From: PALSA-911 sp037442565
Lineage (GTDB): Bacteria; Pseudomonadota; Alphaproteobacteria; Acetobacterales; Acetobacteraceae
NCBI GenBank assembly: GCA_037442565.1
Contig: JBBIQA010000048.1
Coordinates: forward strand, 1-25,062
Length of the DNA stretch: 25,062 nucleotides
Direction of reading: 5' to 3'
Under the pieces are notes generated by a model that did not search any database, had not been told where the DNA came from, and saw only the letters and a list, made by a program, of their open reading frames with translations. Numbering within the stretch: position 1 is the stretch's first letter; each line of letters starts with the position of its first letter. Shown here one piece after another: positions 14,848 to 22,309 of the stretch. A program made the position numbers and the translations under genes.

Positions 14848-15909
14848 GTGATCCACAGCACCAGCCGACGCGGCGCCTCCCGCAGTGCCCAGTCTTGCGC
14901 CGTCCTGATCGTGGCGGCCATCTTGACGGCCGTGAGCGTCAACGCGCGCGCACAGGAACCTCCATCCCCGGCACTGGCGAACGACCCCGCCACGATCATC
15001 ACGCTGCAAACCGAAAACGACCTGGTCGGCCGCACCGATCGCAACTACACGGCCGGGTTGCGCCTCGGGATTACCCTGCCGGACGGCGTGATGCCGGACA
15101 TCGTCCGCGACGCCGGCCATGCGCTGCTGGGCGACGGCCGCCAGCGCATCTCGCTGGACCTGTCGCAAACGCTGTTCACGCCGAAGAACACCCAGCTGGC
15201 TGTCCCCAATCCCAACGACCGGCCCTATGCCGGCGTGCTCACCGGCCAACTCAATCTGGTGCAGGACACCCGCCATGCCCGCACCATCCTCGGCCTCGGA
15301 CTTGGCGTGCTTGGCCCGATGGCGCAGGGCGAGCAGTTGCAGAACGGCTTTCACGACCTGATCCGCGAACCGACCGCGAAAGGGTGGGACCACCAGATCC
15401 AGAACATGCCGGTGATCCAGATCGCGGGCGCCCACATCTGGCGGTTCCCGCTGCTGGAGGAAACCCTGACGCAGGAGATCCTGCCCGGGGTCGAGATGGA
15501 CATCCTGCCGTCCATCGCCGGCGCCGTCGGCTCCTGGCGCGACTACGCCCAGGTCGGCATGCAGCTGCGCGTCGGTCAGGGCCTTGAATCGGATTTCGGC
15601 ACCTCGCGCATCAGCCCGGGCCTGACCGGCGCCGACGCCTACACGCCAACCCGCGAATTTGTCTGGTACGGCTTCGTCGGCGCCGACGGCCAGGCCGTTG
15701 CGTGGGACGCCACGCTTGACGGCAACCCCTACCAGTCCGGTCCGCATGTCCCGCGCGAGCCGTTCGTCGGCGAGATGGAACTGGGTTTCACCGTGATCTA
15801 TTCCGGCATCCGCTTCAGCTACACCCACGTGCTGCAGACCCAGGAGTTCCGTGGCCAGCGCGGCGGCCTGTTCCAGTTCGGCTCGTTCACGATCGCGGCC
15901 CGCTTCTGA
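14848..15909 (+). CDS. LpxR-type lipid A 3'-O-deacylase (DUF2219)
   Basis: A 353-aa outer-membrane beta-barrel of the LpxR family, which removes the 3'-O-linked acyloxyacyl group from lipid A at the cell surface. After a signal peptide (hydrophobic VLIVAAILTAVSV, likely cleavage after ARA) come the family motifs: END at residues 56-58 with TDRNYTAGLRLG, SQTLFTP (106-112), NDRPYAG (123-129) and QNGFHDLI (165-172, His169). It ends in an aromatic residue (IAARF), as barrels usually do. The GTG at 14848 has AAGGG about 7 nt upstream and starts directly before the signal peptide; a farther in-frame ATG at 14692 would add a long unsupported N-terminus through the repeat array. The Mla operon starts 61 bp downstream on the same strand. 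Confidence 0.87.
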   Translation: MIHSTSRRGASRSAQSCAVLIVAAILTAVSVNARAQEPPSPALANDPATIITLQTENDLVGRTDRNYTAGLRLGITLPDGVMPDIVRDAGHALLGDGRQRISLDLSQTLFTPKNTQLAVPNPNDRPYAGVLTGQLNLVQDTRHARTILGLGLGVLGPMAQGEQLQNGFHDLIREPTAKGWDHQIQNMPVIQIAGAHIWRFPLLEETLTQEILPGVEMDILPSIAGAVGSWRDYAQVGMQLRVGQGLESDFGTSRISPGLTGADAYTPTREFVWYGFVGADGQAVAWDATLDGNPYQSGPHVPREPFVGEMELGFTVIYSGIRFSYTHVLQTQEFRGQRGGLFQFGSFTIAARF

Positions 15910-15970
15910 TCGAAGAATAACCGCGGCTGCCTGCTGTAAAGCCGAGGCCGAACCGATATAAGCGACCCTG

Positions 15971-17128
15971 ATGGAGCCGCTCATCCTCGACCCTCAGCCG
16001 ACCCCGGTCCAAACGGCGGAACCGAGCGCGCAGCTCCGCGGCGCGGGAGCGCATCGCGTCGTCGTGCTGACCGGCGACTGGATCGCGCGCCAGGGCAATC
16101 TGCCGGCCGGCAGCGCGGCGGACATCCTGGATACCACCGGCATCGCCGGCATCAGCTTCGATGCCACACGGCTCGGCAACTGGGACAGCGCCCTGTTGGC
16201 CTTCGTGTCCGAATTGCGCCGGGATGCGGCTTCGCGCGGCATTTCGGTGGAGGTGGCCGCCCTGCCCCAATCCGCCCGCCGGCTGCTCGCGCTGATCCCT
16301 GAACAGCGGCCCGCCCCTCCCACGCCGCGGCGCATTCCCCTGCGGATGGCCATCGGCAGGCGAACCCTCTCCGGCTGGGCGGAACTGCGGGAGATTGCCG
16401 CCATGCTGGGGGATGCCATCCTGCGTGGCGGGGCGGCCATACGCGGGCGCGCGCTCATCCGCCGTGTGGATCTGCTGGATTGCCTGCGCGACGCCGGTGT
16501 CTCCGCCTTGCCGATCGTGATCATCGTCAACCTGCTGATGGGCGGCATCCTCGCCTTTGTCGGAGCGGTACAGCTGCGCCGCTTCGGCGCCGACGTGTAT
16601 GTCGCGAACCTGGTCGGCATCGCCGTGATACGAGAGATCGCGGCCCTGATCACCGCCATCGTCATGTCCGGCCGCACCGGCGGCGCCTATGCCGCGCATA
16701 TCGCCACGATGCTGGGCAACGAGGAGATCGACGCGCTGCGCGCCGTCGGGGTGAAGCTGTCGGACTACCTGATCCTGCCGCGCGTGGTGGCGCTGACCCT
16801 GATGATGCCACTGCTGTACCTGTATGGGTCGCTGGCCGGGATCTTCGGCGGCTTCCTGGTCGCCATCGCCATGCTGCATCTGGCGCCGCTTACCTTCGTG
16901 GACCATGTGCAATACGCCGTGGCCATGTCGCAGGTCTTCTTCGGCCTGTCGAAAAGCGTCGCCTTCGGCCTGCTGATCGCCATCACCGGCTGCCGCATCG
17001 GGTTGCGTGCCGGGCGCAGCGCCGCCGATGTCGGCCGCGCCGCCACCAGCGCCGTGGTGGCAGGCATCGTCGGCGTTATCGCGCTCGACGCGGTCTTCGC
17101 CGTCTGCGCCAACGCCCTGGACTTTTGA
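15971..17128 (+). CDS. mlaE: MlaE-type ABC lipid transport permease with STAS-like N-terminus
   Basis: A 385-aa protein. Residues ~25-112 resemble a STAS domain (strand-helix pattern with WDSALLAFVSELRRDAASRG), the role played by separate MlaB in E. coli. Residues ~125-385 are the MlaE permease, with LPIVIIVNLLMGGILAFVGA, VIREIAALITAIVMSGRTGG and the AALGNEEIDALRA-like LGNEEIDALRAVGV segment. The complex moves phospholipids between the inner membrane and the periplasmic carrier to maintain outer-membrane asymmetry. No strong Shine-Dalgarno sequence precedes the ATG. Its TGA and the ATG of the ATPase gene share one base (TGATG). It may be co-transcribed with lpxR. Confidence 0.92.
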   Translation: MEPLILDPQPTPVQTAEPSAQLRGAGAHRVVVLTGDWIARQGNLPAGSAADILDTTGIAGISFDATRLGNWDSALLAFVSELRRDAASRGISVEVAALPQSARRLLALIPEQRPAPPTPRRIPLRMAIGRRTLSGWAELREIAAMLGDAILRGGAAIRGRALIRRVDLLDCLRDAGVSALPIVIIVNLLMGGILAFVGAVQLRRFGADVYVANLVGIAVIREIAALITAIVMSGRTGGAYAAHIATMLGNEEIDALRAVGVKLSDYLILPRVVALTLMMPLLYLYGSLAGIFGGFLVAIAMLHLAPLTFVDHVQYAVAMSQVFFGLSKSVAFGLLIAITGCRIGLRAGRSAADVGRAATSAVVAGIVGVIALDAVFAVCANALDF

Positions 17129-17985
17129 TGCCCCCCTCCCCCGGCATGGCGCAGGAACCGAAGATCGAGGCGAACGGCCTGGCCTTCGGCTACGGCGCCA
17201 CCCCGATCCAGCAGAACGTGACGTTCTCCATCGCCACCGGCTCGATCTTTGCCATCATGGGCGGCAGCGGCTGTGGCAAAAGCACGCTGATGAAGGCGAT
17301 GATCGGCCTGCTGCGGCCCAGCGCCGGCACCGTGCAGATCCGCGGCGAGGATTACTGGGCCGCCAGCGAGGAGCGCCGCGGCGAGATCGGCCGCCGCTGC
17401 GGCGTGCTGTTCCAGGCTGGCGCGCTCTGGAGCTCGATGAGCATCGCCGAGAACGTCGCCCTGCCGATGCGCATGTTCACCGATCTCGACGATTCCAGCA
17501 TCGACCGTCTGGTTCGCATCAAGCTCGACCTGGTCGGCCTGGACGCCGATGGCAGCGTGATGCCGGCCGACCTCAGCGGTGGCATGCGCAAGCGCGTCGG
17601 CCTCGCTCGCGCCCTGGCGCTCGATCCCGATATCATCTTCCTCGACGAGCCCTCCGCCGGCCTCGACCCGATCAGCGCGCGGCGGCTGGATGACCTGATC
17701 CTCGATCTGCGCGACGGCTTCGGCACCACCGTGGTCATGGTCAGCCATGAATTGCCCAGCCTGTTCGCCATCTGCGACGATGGCATCTTCCTGGATGCGG
17801 AAACCCACACCCCGATCGCCCACGGCTCGCCACGGGAACTGCGTGAAACCTGCGCCAATCCCACGGTCCACGCCTTTATGAACCGCGAAAATCCGGCTAC
17901 CCAACCCGCACCCGATCCCGCTACCAATCCCGCTACCAATCCCAGGGGCGACAGCCCCAGGGCTGGCGATGGAGCCCGAAGATGA
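17128..17985 (+). CDS. mlaF: MlaF-type ABC transporter ATP-binding protein
   Basis: A 285-aa ATPase energising the lipid transporter. Walker A is GGSGCGKST (45-53), the signature is LSGGMRKRV (149-157), Walker B is DIIFLDEP (168-175), and the H-loop lies in VMVSHELPS. The Q-loop is in VLFQAGALWSSMSIAENV, the MlaF-like form. The C-terminal ~35 residues form a low-complexity Pro/Asn/Ala tail (DPATNPATNP) coded by 12-bp repeats at 17917-17940, not needed for the fold. The start at 17128 overlaps the permease stop; an internal ATG seven codons on is an alternative. The stop overlaps the next start (ATGA). Confidence 0.94.
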   Translation: MPPSPGMAQEPKIEANGLAFGYGATPIQQNVTFSIATGSIFAIMGGSGCGKSTLMKAMIGLLRPSAGTVQIRGEDYWAASEERRGEIGRRCGVLFQAGALWSSMSIAENVALPMRMFTDLDDSSIDRLVRIKLDLVGLDADGSVMPADLSGGMRKRVGLARALALDPDIIFLDEPSAGLDPISARRLDDLILDLRDGFGTTVVMVSHELPSLFAICDDGIFLDAETHTPIAHGSPRELRETCANPTVHAFMNRENPATQPAPDPATNPATNPRGDSPRAGDGARR

Positions 17986-18977
17986 AAGCCAATCCCGCCG
18001 TTGTCGGCGGTTTCGTGCTGGGCGGACTGACGCTCGCGGTGCTTGCCATCCTGTTCTTCGGCGGCATGCGCCTGTTCACCCCCACGTTGCGGGCGGTGAT
18101 ATTCTTCCCCAGCTCGGTCGCCGGGCTTTCCGTCGGCTCTCCCGTTACCTTTCGCGGCGTCCAGGTGGGGTCGGTGCGCAAGATCGCGCTGCGGCTGAAC
18201 GTCGCGGATCGGAGCTCCACCATCCCGACCTATATCGAACTCGATTCCGATCGCATCTCCTGGCAGGAACCGGCACAAACAGCCAACGGGGAGTCGCCCG
18301 AGTCCGGGATTCGCGGTCTGGTCCAGGCCGGGCTGCGCGCCACCCTCAGCACGCCCAGCCTGGTCACCGGCCAGCTCGGCATCGATCTGGACTTCCGGCC
18401 GGACACGCCGATCCCGCCGCCCGGGCCGGACCTCGGCCTGCCGGAGATTCCATCGATCCCGTCCGTATTCCAGAACCTCAAGGACAAGCTCACCCAGCTG
18501 CCGCTGAGCGAACTGGTGGACGACATGCGCACGACCCTCGCCCATATCCAGACCGTCGCCGACACCGTCAATGCCCAGGTGGCCCCCCTCGCCGAGAGCG
18601 TGCGGCAGACCTCCGACAGCGCCCGGCAGATCGCCGACGCGGCGCGTGAGACCGTGCAGGCCTCCACCGAGGCGGTGCAGAAACTCAGCGCCGACGCCAG
18701 CCGCACGCTCGGCAACATCAACCAGCTGGCGATAGACAGCCGCCAGCAGGTGGTGGTCAATGGACGCGAACTGCAGCTGGTGCTGGCCTCCGCCGATCGT
18801 ACCGCGAAATCCGCCGAGGCGCTGATGGCCTCGCTCAACAGCATCGCGGCCCCCCGCTCGGAAATGCGCGGCAATCTGGAAGCCGCGCTGCGCGACCTGG
18901 CCGACAGCGCCAGTTCGCTGCGCAGCTTCTCGCGCGAACTGGAACGCAACCCCGTCGGCGCGCTGAGAGGTCGTTGA
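17982..18977 (+). CDS. mlaD: MCE/MlaD-family lipid-binding protein
   Basis: A 331-aa inner-membrane-anchored periplasmic protein. One N-terminal membrane segment (residues ~7-29) is followed by an MCE domain at about 35-140 (FFPSSVAGLSVGSPVTFRGV, QVGSVRKIALRL, GLRATLSTPSLVTGQLGIDL). A long helical, Gln/Ala/Asp-rich C-terminal half (about 160-320) is predicted to form coiled coil. MCE proteins form hexameric rings that pass lipids between membranes. The C-terminal extension makes it longer than E. coli MlaD and closer to the MCE proteins of systems that use a PqiC-like lipoprotein, which is indeed encoded next. It overlaps the ATPase gene by 4 bp (ATGA). Confidence 0.92.
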   Translation: MKANPAVVGGFVLGGLTLAVLAILFFGGMRLFTPTLRAVIFFPSSVAGLSVGSPVTFRGVQVGSVRKIALRLNVADRSSTIPTYIELDSDRISWQEPAQTANGESPESGIRGLVQAGLRATLSTPSLVTGQLGIDLDFRPDTPIPPPGPDLGLPEIPSIPSVFQNLKDKLTQLPLSELVDDMRTTLAHIQTVADTVNAQVAPLAESVRQTSDSARQIADAARETVQASTEAVQKLSADASRTLGNINQLAIDSRQQVVVNGRELQLVLASADRTAKSAEALMASLNSIAAPRSEMRGNLEAALRDLADSASSLRSFSRELERNPVGALRGR

Positions 18978-18982
18978 TCGTG

Positions 18983-19561
18983 ATGAAACCCTGGAATGGC
19001 CTGCTGCTGATGCTGCTGCTCGCCGCCTGCGCCACGCGGCCGGACCAGCAGATCTATGTGCTCGGCGCACCGGTCGTGCCCGCGGCCGGGGTGCGCGACG
19101 ACACCGGGCGCAGGGTGATCGAGGTCAAGCGCGTGCTGGTCCCCGATTATCTGGACAGCACCGACATCCTGCTGCGTACCGGCGCCAACGAGCTGACGCC
19201 CAGCCGGACCGGGGTGTGGGGCGAGCGGCTGTCGATCGGCATCACGCAGGCGCTGGCCGGCGCGCTGGCCAGGCGCGTGCCGTCGGCCGTTGTGGTGGCC
19301 CGGCCGCCGGTCGCCAGACCGGCGGTTCAGGTGCTGGTGGATGTTAGCGATCTACGGGCGACCGCCGCCGGGGAGGCCGTGCTGACCGCGCATTGGACCG
19401 TTCTGCGCCTCAGCGGGGCGGCCGCCGCGCCAAGGACCGACACCAGCGCCCAGGGCAGCTTCGTCGCGCATTGGGAAGGCTCGGGCGACGCCGCCGTGGT
19501 CGCGGCGATCGGCAGCGTGATCGACCAGCTCGCCGACCGAATCGCGGTCAGCGTTCAGTAG
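18983..19561 (+). CDS. ABC-type transport auxiliary lipoprotein (PqiC-like)
   Basis: A 192-aa lipoprotein. A short hydrophobic N-terminus ends in a lipobox LLAAC, giving an acylated Cys, and the rest resembles the auxiliary-lipoprotein family (YVLGAP start, LVPDYLDSTDILLR, W-G-ERLSIGITQALAGAL, later VQVLVDVSDLRA). These proteins sit in the outer membrane as partners of MCE transporters. The ATG at 18983 is 12 nt after GAGAGG; GTG at 18980 (9-nt spacing) or TTG at 18974 are also possible, and the latter would overlap the mlaD stop. It is the last gene of the four-gene operon. Its stop lies only 6 bp from the convergent aroC stop. Confidence 0.88.
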   Translation: MKPWNGLLLMLLLAACATRPDQQIYVLGAPVVPAAGVRDDTGRRVIEVKRVLVPDYLDSTDILLRTGANELTPSRTGVWGERLSIGITQALAGALARRVPSAVVVARPPVARPAVQVLVDVSDLRATAAGEAVLTAHWTVLRLSGAAAAPRTDTSAQGSFVAHWEGSGDAAVVAAIGSVIDQLADRIAVSVQ

Positions 19562-19567
19562 CACCCG

Positions 19568-20671
19568 TCAGTTGCGCGGCAGGCGGGCGTGCGTTGGCGC
19601 GTCGGGGTTCTGCGCGCGGTGGCGCAGCAGGTGGTCGGCCAGCACCAGGGCCAGCATCGCCTCGCCGACCGGCACGGCACGGATGCCGACGCAGGGGTCG
19701 TGGCGGCCCTTGGTCATCACCTCCACCTCCGCGCCGGAGCGGTCCACCGCGCGGCGCGGGGTCAGGATGGAACTGGTCGGCTTGACGGCGAAGCGGGCGA
19801 CGACCGGCTGGCCGGTCGAGATGCCGCCCAGGACGCCGCCGGCGTGGTTGGCGAGGAATTCGACTTCCCCATCCCGCATCCGCATCTCGTCGGCGTTCTG
19901 TTCGCCGGTCAGCGTGGCGGCGTCGAAGCCCTCGCCGATCTCCACGCCCTTCACGGCGTTGATCGACATCAGCGCGCCGGCCAGGTCGGCGTCCAGCTTG
20001 CCGTAGATCGGCGCGCCGAGGCCCGGCGGCACGCCGTCGGCGACCAGTTCGATCACCGCGCCCACCGACGACCCTGCCTTGCGCACGCCGCCCAGATAGG
20101 TCTCCCACAGCTCGGCGGTGACGGGGTCCGGGCAGAAAAAAGGGTTCTCGGTCACGGCGTCCCAGTCCCAGCGCGACCGGTCGATCCGGTGCGGCCCGAT
20201 CTGTACCAAAGCGCCGCGGATGCGCGTCTGCCCGCCCAGCACCTTGCGCGCGATGGCGCCGGCGGCCACCCGCATCGCCGTCTCGCGCGCCGAGCTTCGC
20301 CCGCCGCCGCGATAATCGCGAATGCCGTATTTCAGTTCGTAGGTCAGGTCGGCATGGCCGGGCCGGAAGCGTTGGGCGATATCGCCGTAATCCTTGGAAC
20401 GCTGATCGACGTTCTCGATCACCAGCGCGACCGGCGTGCCGGTGGTCATGCCCTCGAAGACCCCGGACAGGATCTTTACCGTGTCGGGTTCCTGGCGCTG
20501 GGTGGTGAATTTGGACTGGCCGGGCCGGCGGCGGTCCAGCCAGGGCTGGATGTCGGCCTCGGTGAGCGGAATGCGCGGCGGGCAGCCATCGACCACGCAG
20601 CCGATCGCCGGGCCGTGGCTTTCGCCCCAGGTGGTGACACGAAACAGATGGCCGAAGCTGTTATGGGACAT
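19568..20671 (-). CDS. aroC: chorismate synthase
   Basis: A 367-aa enzyme turning EPSP into chorismate with reduced FMN, the last step of the shikimate pathway. Family signatures are visible: GESHGPAIGCVVDGCPP near the N-terminus, RGGGRSSARETAMRVAAGA in the middle and the RFAVKPTSSI stretch toward the C-terminus. Length is typical. The ATG at 20671 begins MSHNSFGHLFRVTTWGESHG as expected. The fabI stop is 24 bp upstream on the same strand, so fabI-aroC are probably co-transcribed. Confidence 0.98.
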   Translation of the reverse strand: MSHNSFGHLFRVTTWGESHGPAIGCVVDGCPPRIPLTEADIQPWLDRRRPGQSKFTTQRQEPDTVKILSGVFEGMTTGTPVALVIENVDQRSKDYGDIAQRFRPGHADLTYELKYGIRDYRGGGRSSARETAMRVAAGAIARKVLGGQTRIRGALVQIGPHRIDRSRWDWDAVTENPFFCPDPVTAELWETYLGGVRKAGSSVGAVIELVADGVPPGLGAPIYGKLDADLAGALMSINAVKGVEIGEGFDAATLTGEQNADEMRMRDGEVEFLANHAGGVLGGISTGQPVVARFAVKPTSSILTPRRAVDRSGAEVEVMTKGRHDPCVGIRAVPVGEAMLALVLADHLLRHRAQNPDAPTHARLPRN

Positions 20672-20695
20672 GCGGCACGCGAACCCTGAACCCGC

Positions 20696-21541
20696 TTAGC
20701 CCTCGCCGGCGGTGGCGATGTCCGGCGCGTTGGGGTTCTTCATCCCCACCACATGGTAGCCGCAATCGACATGGTGCACCTCGCCGGTGACGCCCGAGGC
20801 CAGGTCCGACAGCAGATAGAGCCCGGCGCCGCCGACTTCCTCGATGGTGACGTTGCGCTCCATCGGGGCGTTGAGCTGGTTCCAGCGCAGGATGTAGCGG
20901 AAATCGCCGATCCCGCTGGCCGCCAGCGTCTTGATCGGCCCGGCGCTTATGGCGTTCACCCGGATGCCGTCCGGACCCAGGTCGGCGGCCATGTAGCGCA
21001 CGGAGGCCTCCAGCGCCGCCTTGGCGACCCCCATCACGTTGTAGTGCGGCACCACCCGTTCGGCGCCCAGATAGGTCAGCGTGAGCAGCGAGCCGCCGCG
21101 CTTCATCATCGGCACCGCGCGCTGGCACACCGCGGGGAACGAATAGGCCGAGATGTCCAACGCCTGCAGGAACACGTCGCGCGGCGTGTCCAGGAACCGG
21201 CCGCGCAGATAAGCCTTGTCGGCGAACCCGATCGCGTGGACCAGGAAATCGAGGCCGTCCCATTTCTCCGCCAGTCCGGCGAAGGCGGCATCGATGCTGG
21301 CATCGTCGCCGACGTCGCAGGGAAACAGCAGTTCCGAGCCCACGCTTTCCGCCAGCGGGCGCACTCGCCGCTCCAGCGCGTCTCCCAGGAAGGTGAAGGC
21401 CAGTTCCGCCCCCTGCGCGGCGCAGGCCGCGGCGATGCCCCAGGCGAGCGAGCGGTCGTTGGCCACGCCCATGACCAGACCGCGCTTGCCCTTCAGCAGA
21501 TTGCCGGTGGCGGGCGCTATCGTGGTATCGGTATCGGCCAT
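20696..21541 (-). CDS. fabI: enoyl-[acyl-carrier-protein] reductase (NADH)
   Basis: A 281-aa short-chain dehydrogenase fold enzyme for the last step of each fatty-acid elongation cycle. The NADH site GLVMGVANDRSLAWGIA, the HAIGFADK segment and the active-site YNVMGVAKAALEA (Tyr167, Lys174; the second catalytic Tyr is Y157) identify FabI rather than a generic SDR. Triclosan and diazaborine target this enzyme. The ATG at 21541 has GAGGAA about 8 nt upstream; the frame is open upstream without support. It leads the fabI-aroC pair and is divergent from pdxH across 158 bp. Confidence 0.97.
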   Translation of the reverse strand: MADTDTTIAPATGNLLKGKRGLVMGVANDRSLAWGIAAACAAQGAELAFTFLGDALERRVRPLAESVGSELLFPCDVGDDASIDAAFAGLAEKWDGLDFLVHAIGFADKAYLRGRFLDTPRDVFLQALDISAYSFPAVCQRAVPMMKRGGSLLTLTYLGAERVVPHYNVMGVAKAALEASVRYMAADLGPDGIRVNAISAGPIKTLAASGIGDFRYILRWNQLNAPMERNVTIEEVGGAGLYLLSDLASGVTGEVHHVDCGYHVVGMKNPNAPDIATAGEG

Positions 21542-21699
21542 TAGGGAATTCCTCAAACGCGTCGGATCAGGATAGACTAGCCGTGCGTGGTGACACAGGC
21601 CGGCGCATCCGGGCAAGAGGCGAAGCGATCGAACGCGAGGCCGGTCTGGTCTGCGTTCCCGGCCACGTGACACACTGCGCTGTCAAGAAGGATCGATCA

Positions 21700-22305
21700 A
21701 TGCCCGTAATTAACAGCCTGGACACCCCGCCGGCTGACCCGTTCATGCTGTTCGATGGCTGGTTCGCCGAGGCCACCGCCAGCGAGACGACCGACCCCAA
21801 CGCGATGACGGTTGCCACCGCCACGGCGGGCGGCAGGCCGGCGGCGCGTATCCTGCTGCTGAAGGGCCGCGATGACCGCGGGTTCGTGTTCTTCACCAAC
21901 ACCGAGAGCCGCAAGGGCGGCGAACTGACCGCCAACGCCCGCGTGGCCCTGCTGTTCCACTGGAAGTCGCTCGGCCGGCAGATCCGGATCGAGGGGCGGG
22001 TGGAGCGGGTGACGGACGCGGAGGCGGACGCCTATTACGCCACCCGCCCGCGGGTTTCCCGCCTCGGCGCCTGGGCATCGCGCCAGTCCCGCCCGCTCGG
22101 CTCCCGCGCCGAACTGGAGGCGCGGGTAGCGGAGTTCGATGCCCAATATCCCGGCGAGGCGGTGCCGCGCCCGCCACATTGGAGCGGGTATCGCTGCGTG
22201 CCGGAGTATTTCGAGTTCTGGCAGGACCGGCCGTTCCGGCTGCACGACCGGATCACCTACACGCCGGACGAGCGCGGTTGGCGTAGCGGGCGGCTATACC
22301 CCTAA
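21700..22305 (+). CDS. pdxH: pyridoxine/pyridoxamine 5'-phosphate oxidase
   Basis: A 201-aa FMN enzyme converting pyridoxine or pyridoxamine phosphate to pyridoxal phosphate. The FMN-binding RILLLKGRDDRGFVFFTN and SRKGGELTANARVALLFHW segments, RVSRLGAWASRQS and the C-terminal signature PEYFEFWQDRPFRLHDRITY are all present. The ATG at 21700 has AAGGA 8 nt upstream and begins MPVINSLDTPPADPF; upstream in-frame starts add unrelated sequence. Length is slightly short but normal for proteobacterial PdxH. The next gene starts 4 bp downstream, so translation may be coupled. Confidence 0.96.
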   Translation: MPVINSLDTPPADPFMLFDGWFAEATASETTDPNAMTVATATAGGRPAARILLLKGRDDRGFVFFTNTESRKGGELTANARVALLFHWKSLGRQIRIEGRVERVTDAEADAYYATRPRVSRLGAWASRQSRPLGSRAELEARVAEFDAQYPGEAVPRPPHWSGYRCVPEYFEFWQDRPFRLHDRITYTPDERGWRSGRLYP

Positions 22306-22309
22306 GCAC

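Noticed and set aside
17352..19070. Long open frame antisense to the Mla operon
   Set aside because: High-GC codon bias leaves antisense frames open. The plus-strand genes carry clear Walker, MCE and lipobox motifs; the antisense product is low-complexity with no motif.
21542..21699. Promoters in the fabI-pdxH divergent region
   Set aside because: TTGACA occurs on the minus strand at 21686-21681 but no acceptable -10 box follows at 16-18 nt; plus-strand candidates are weak.
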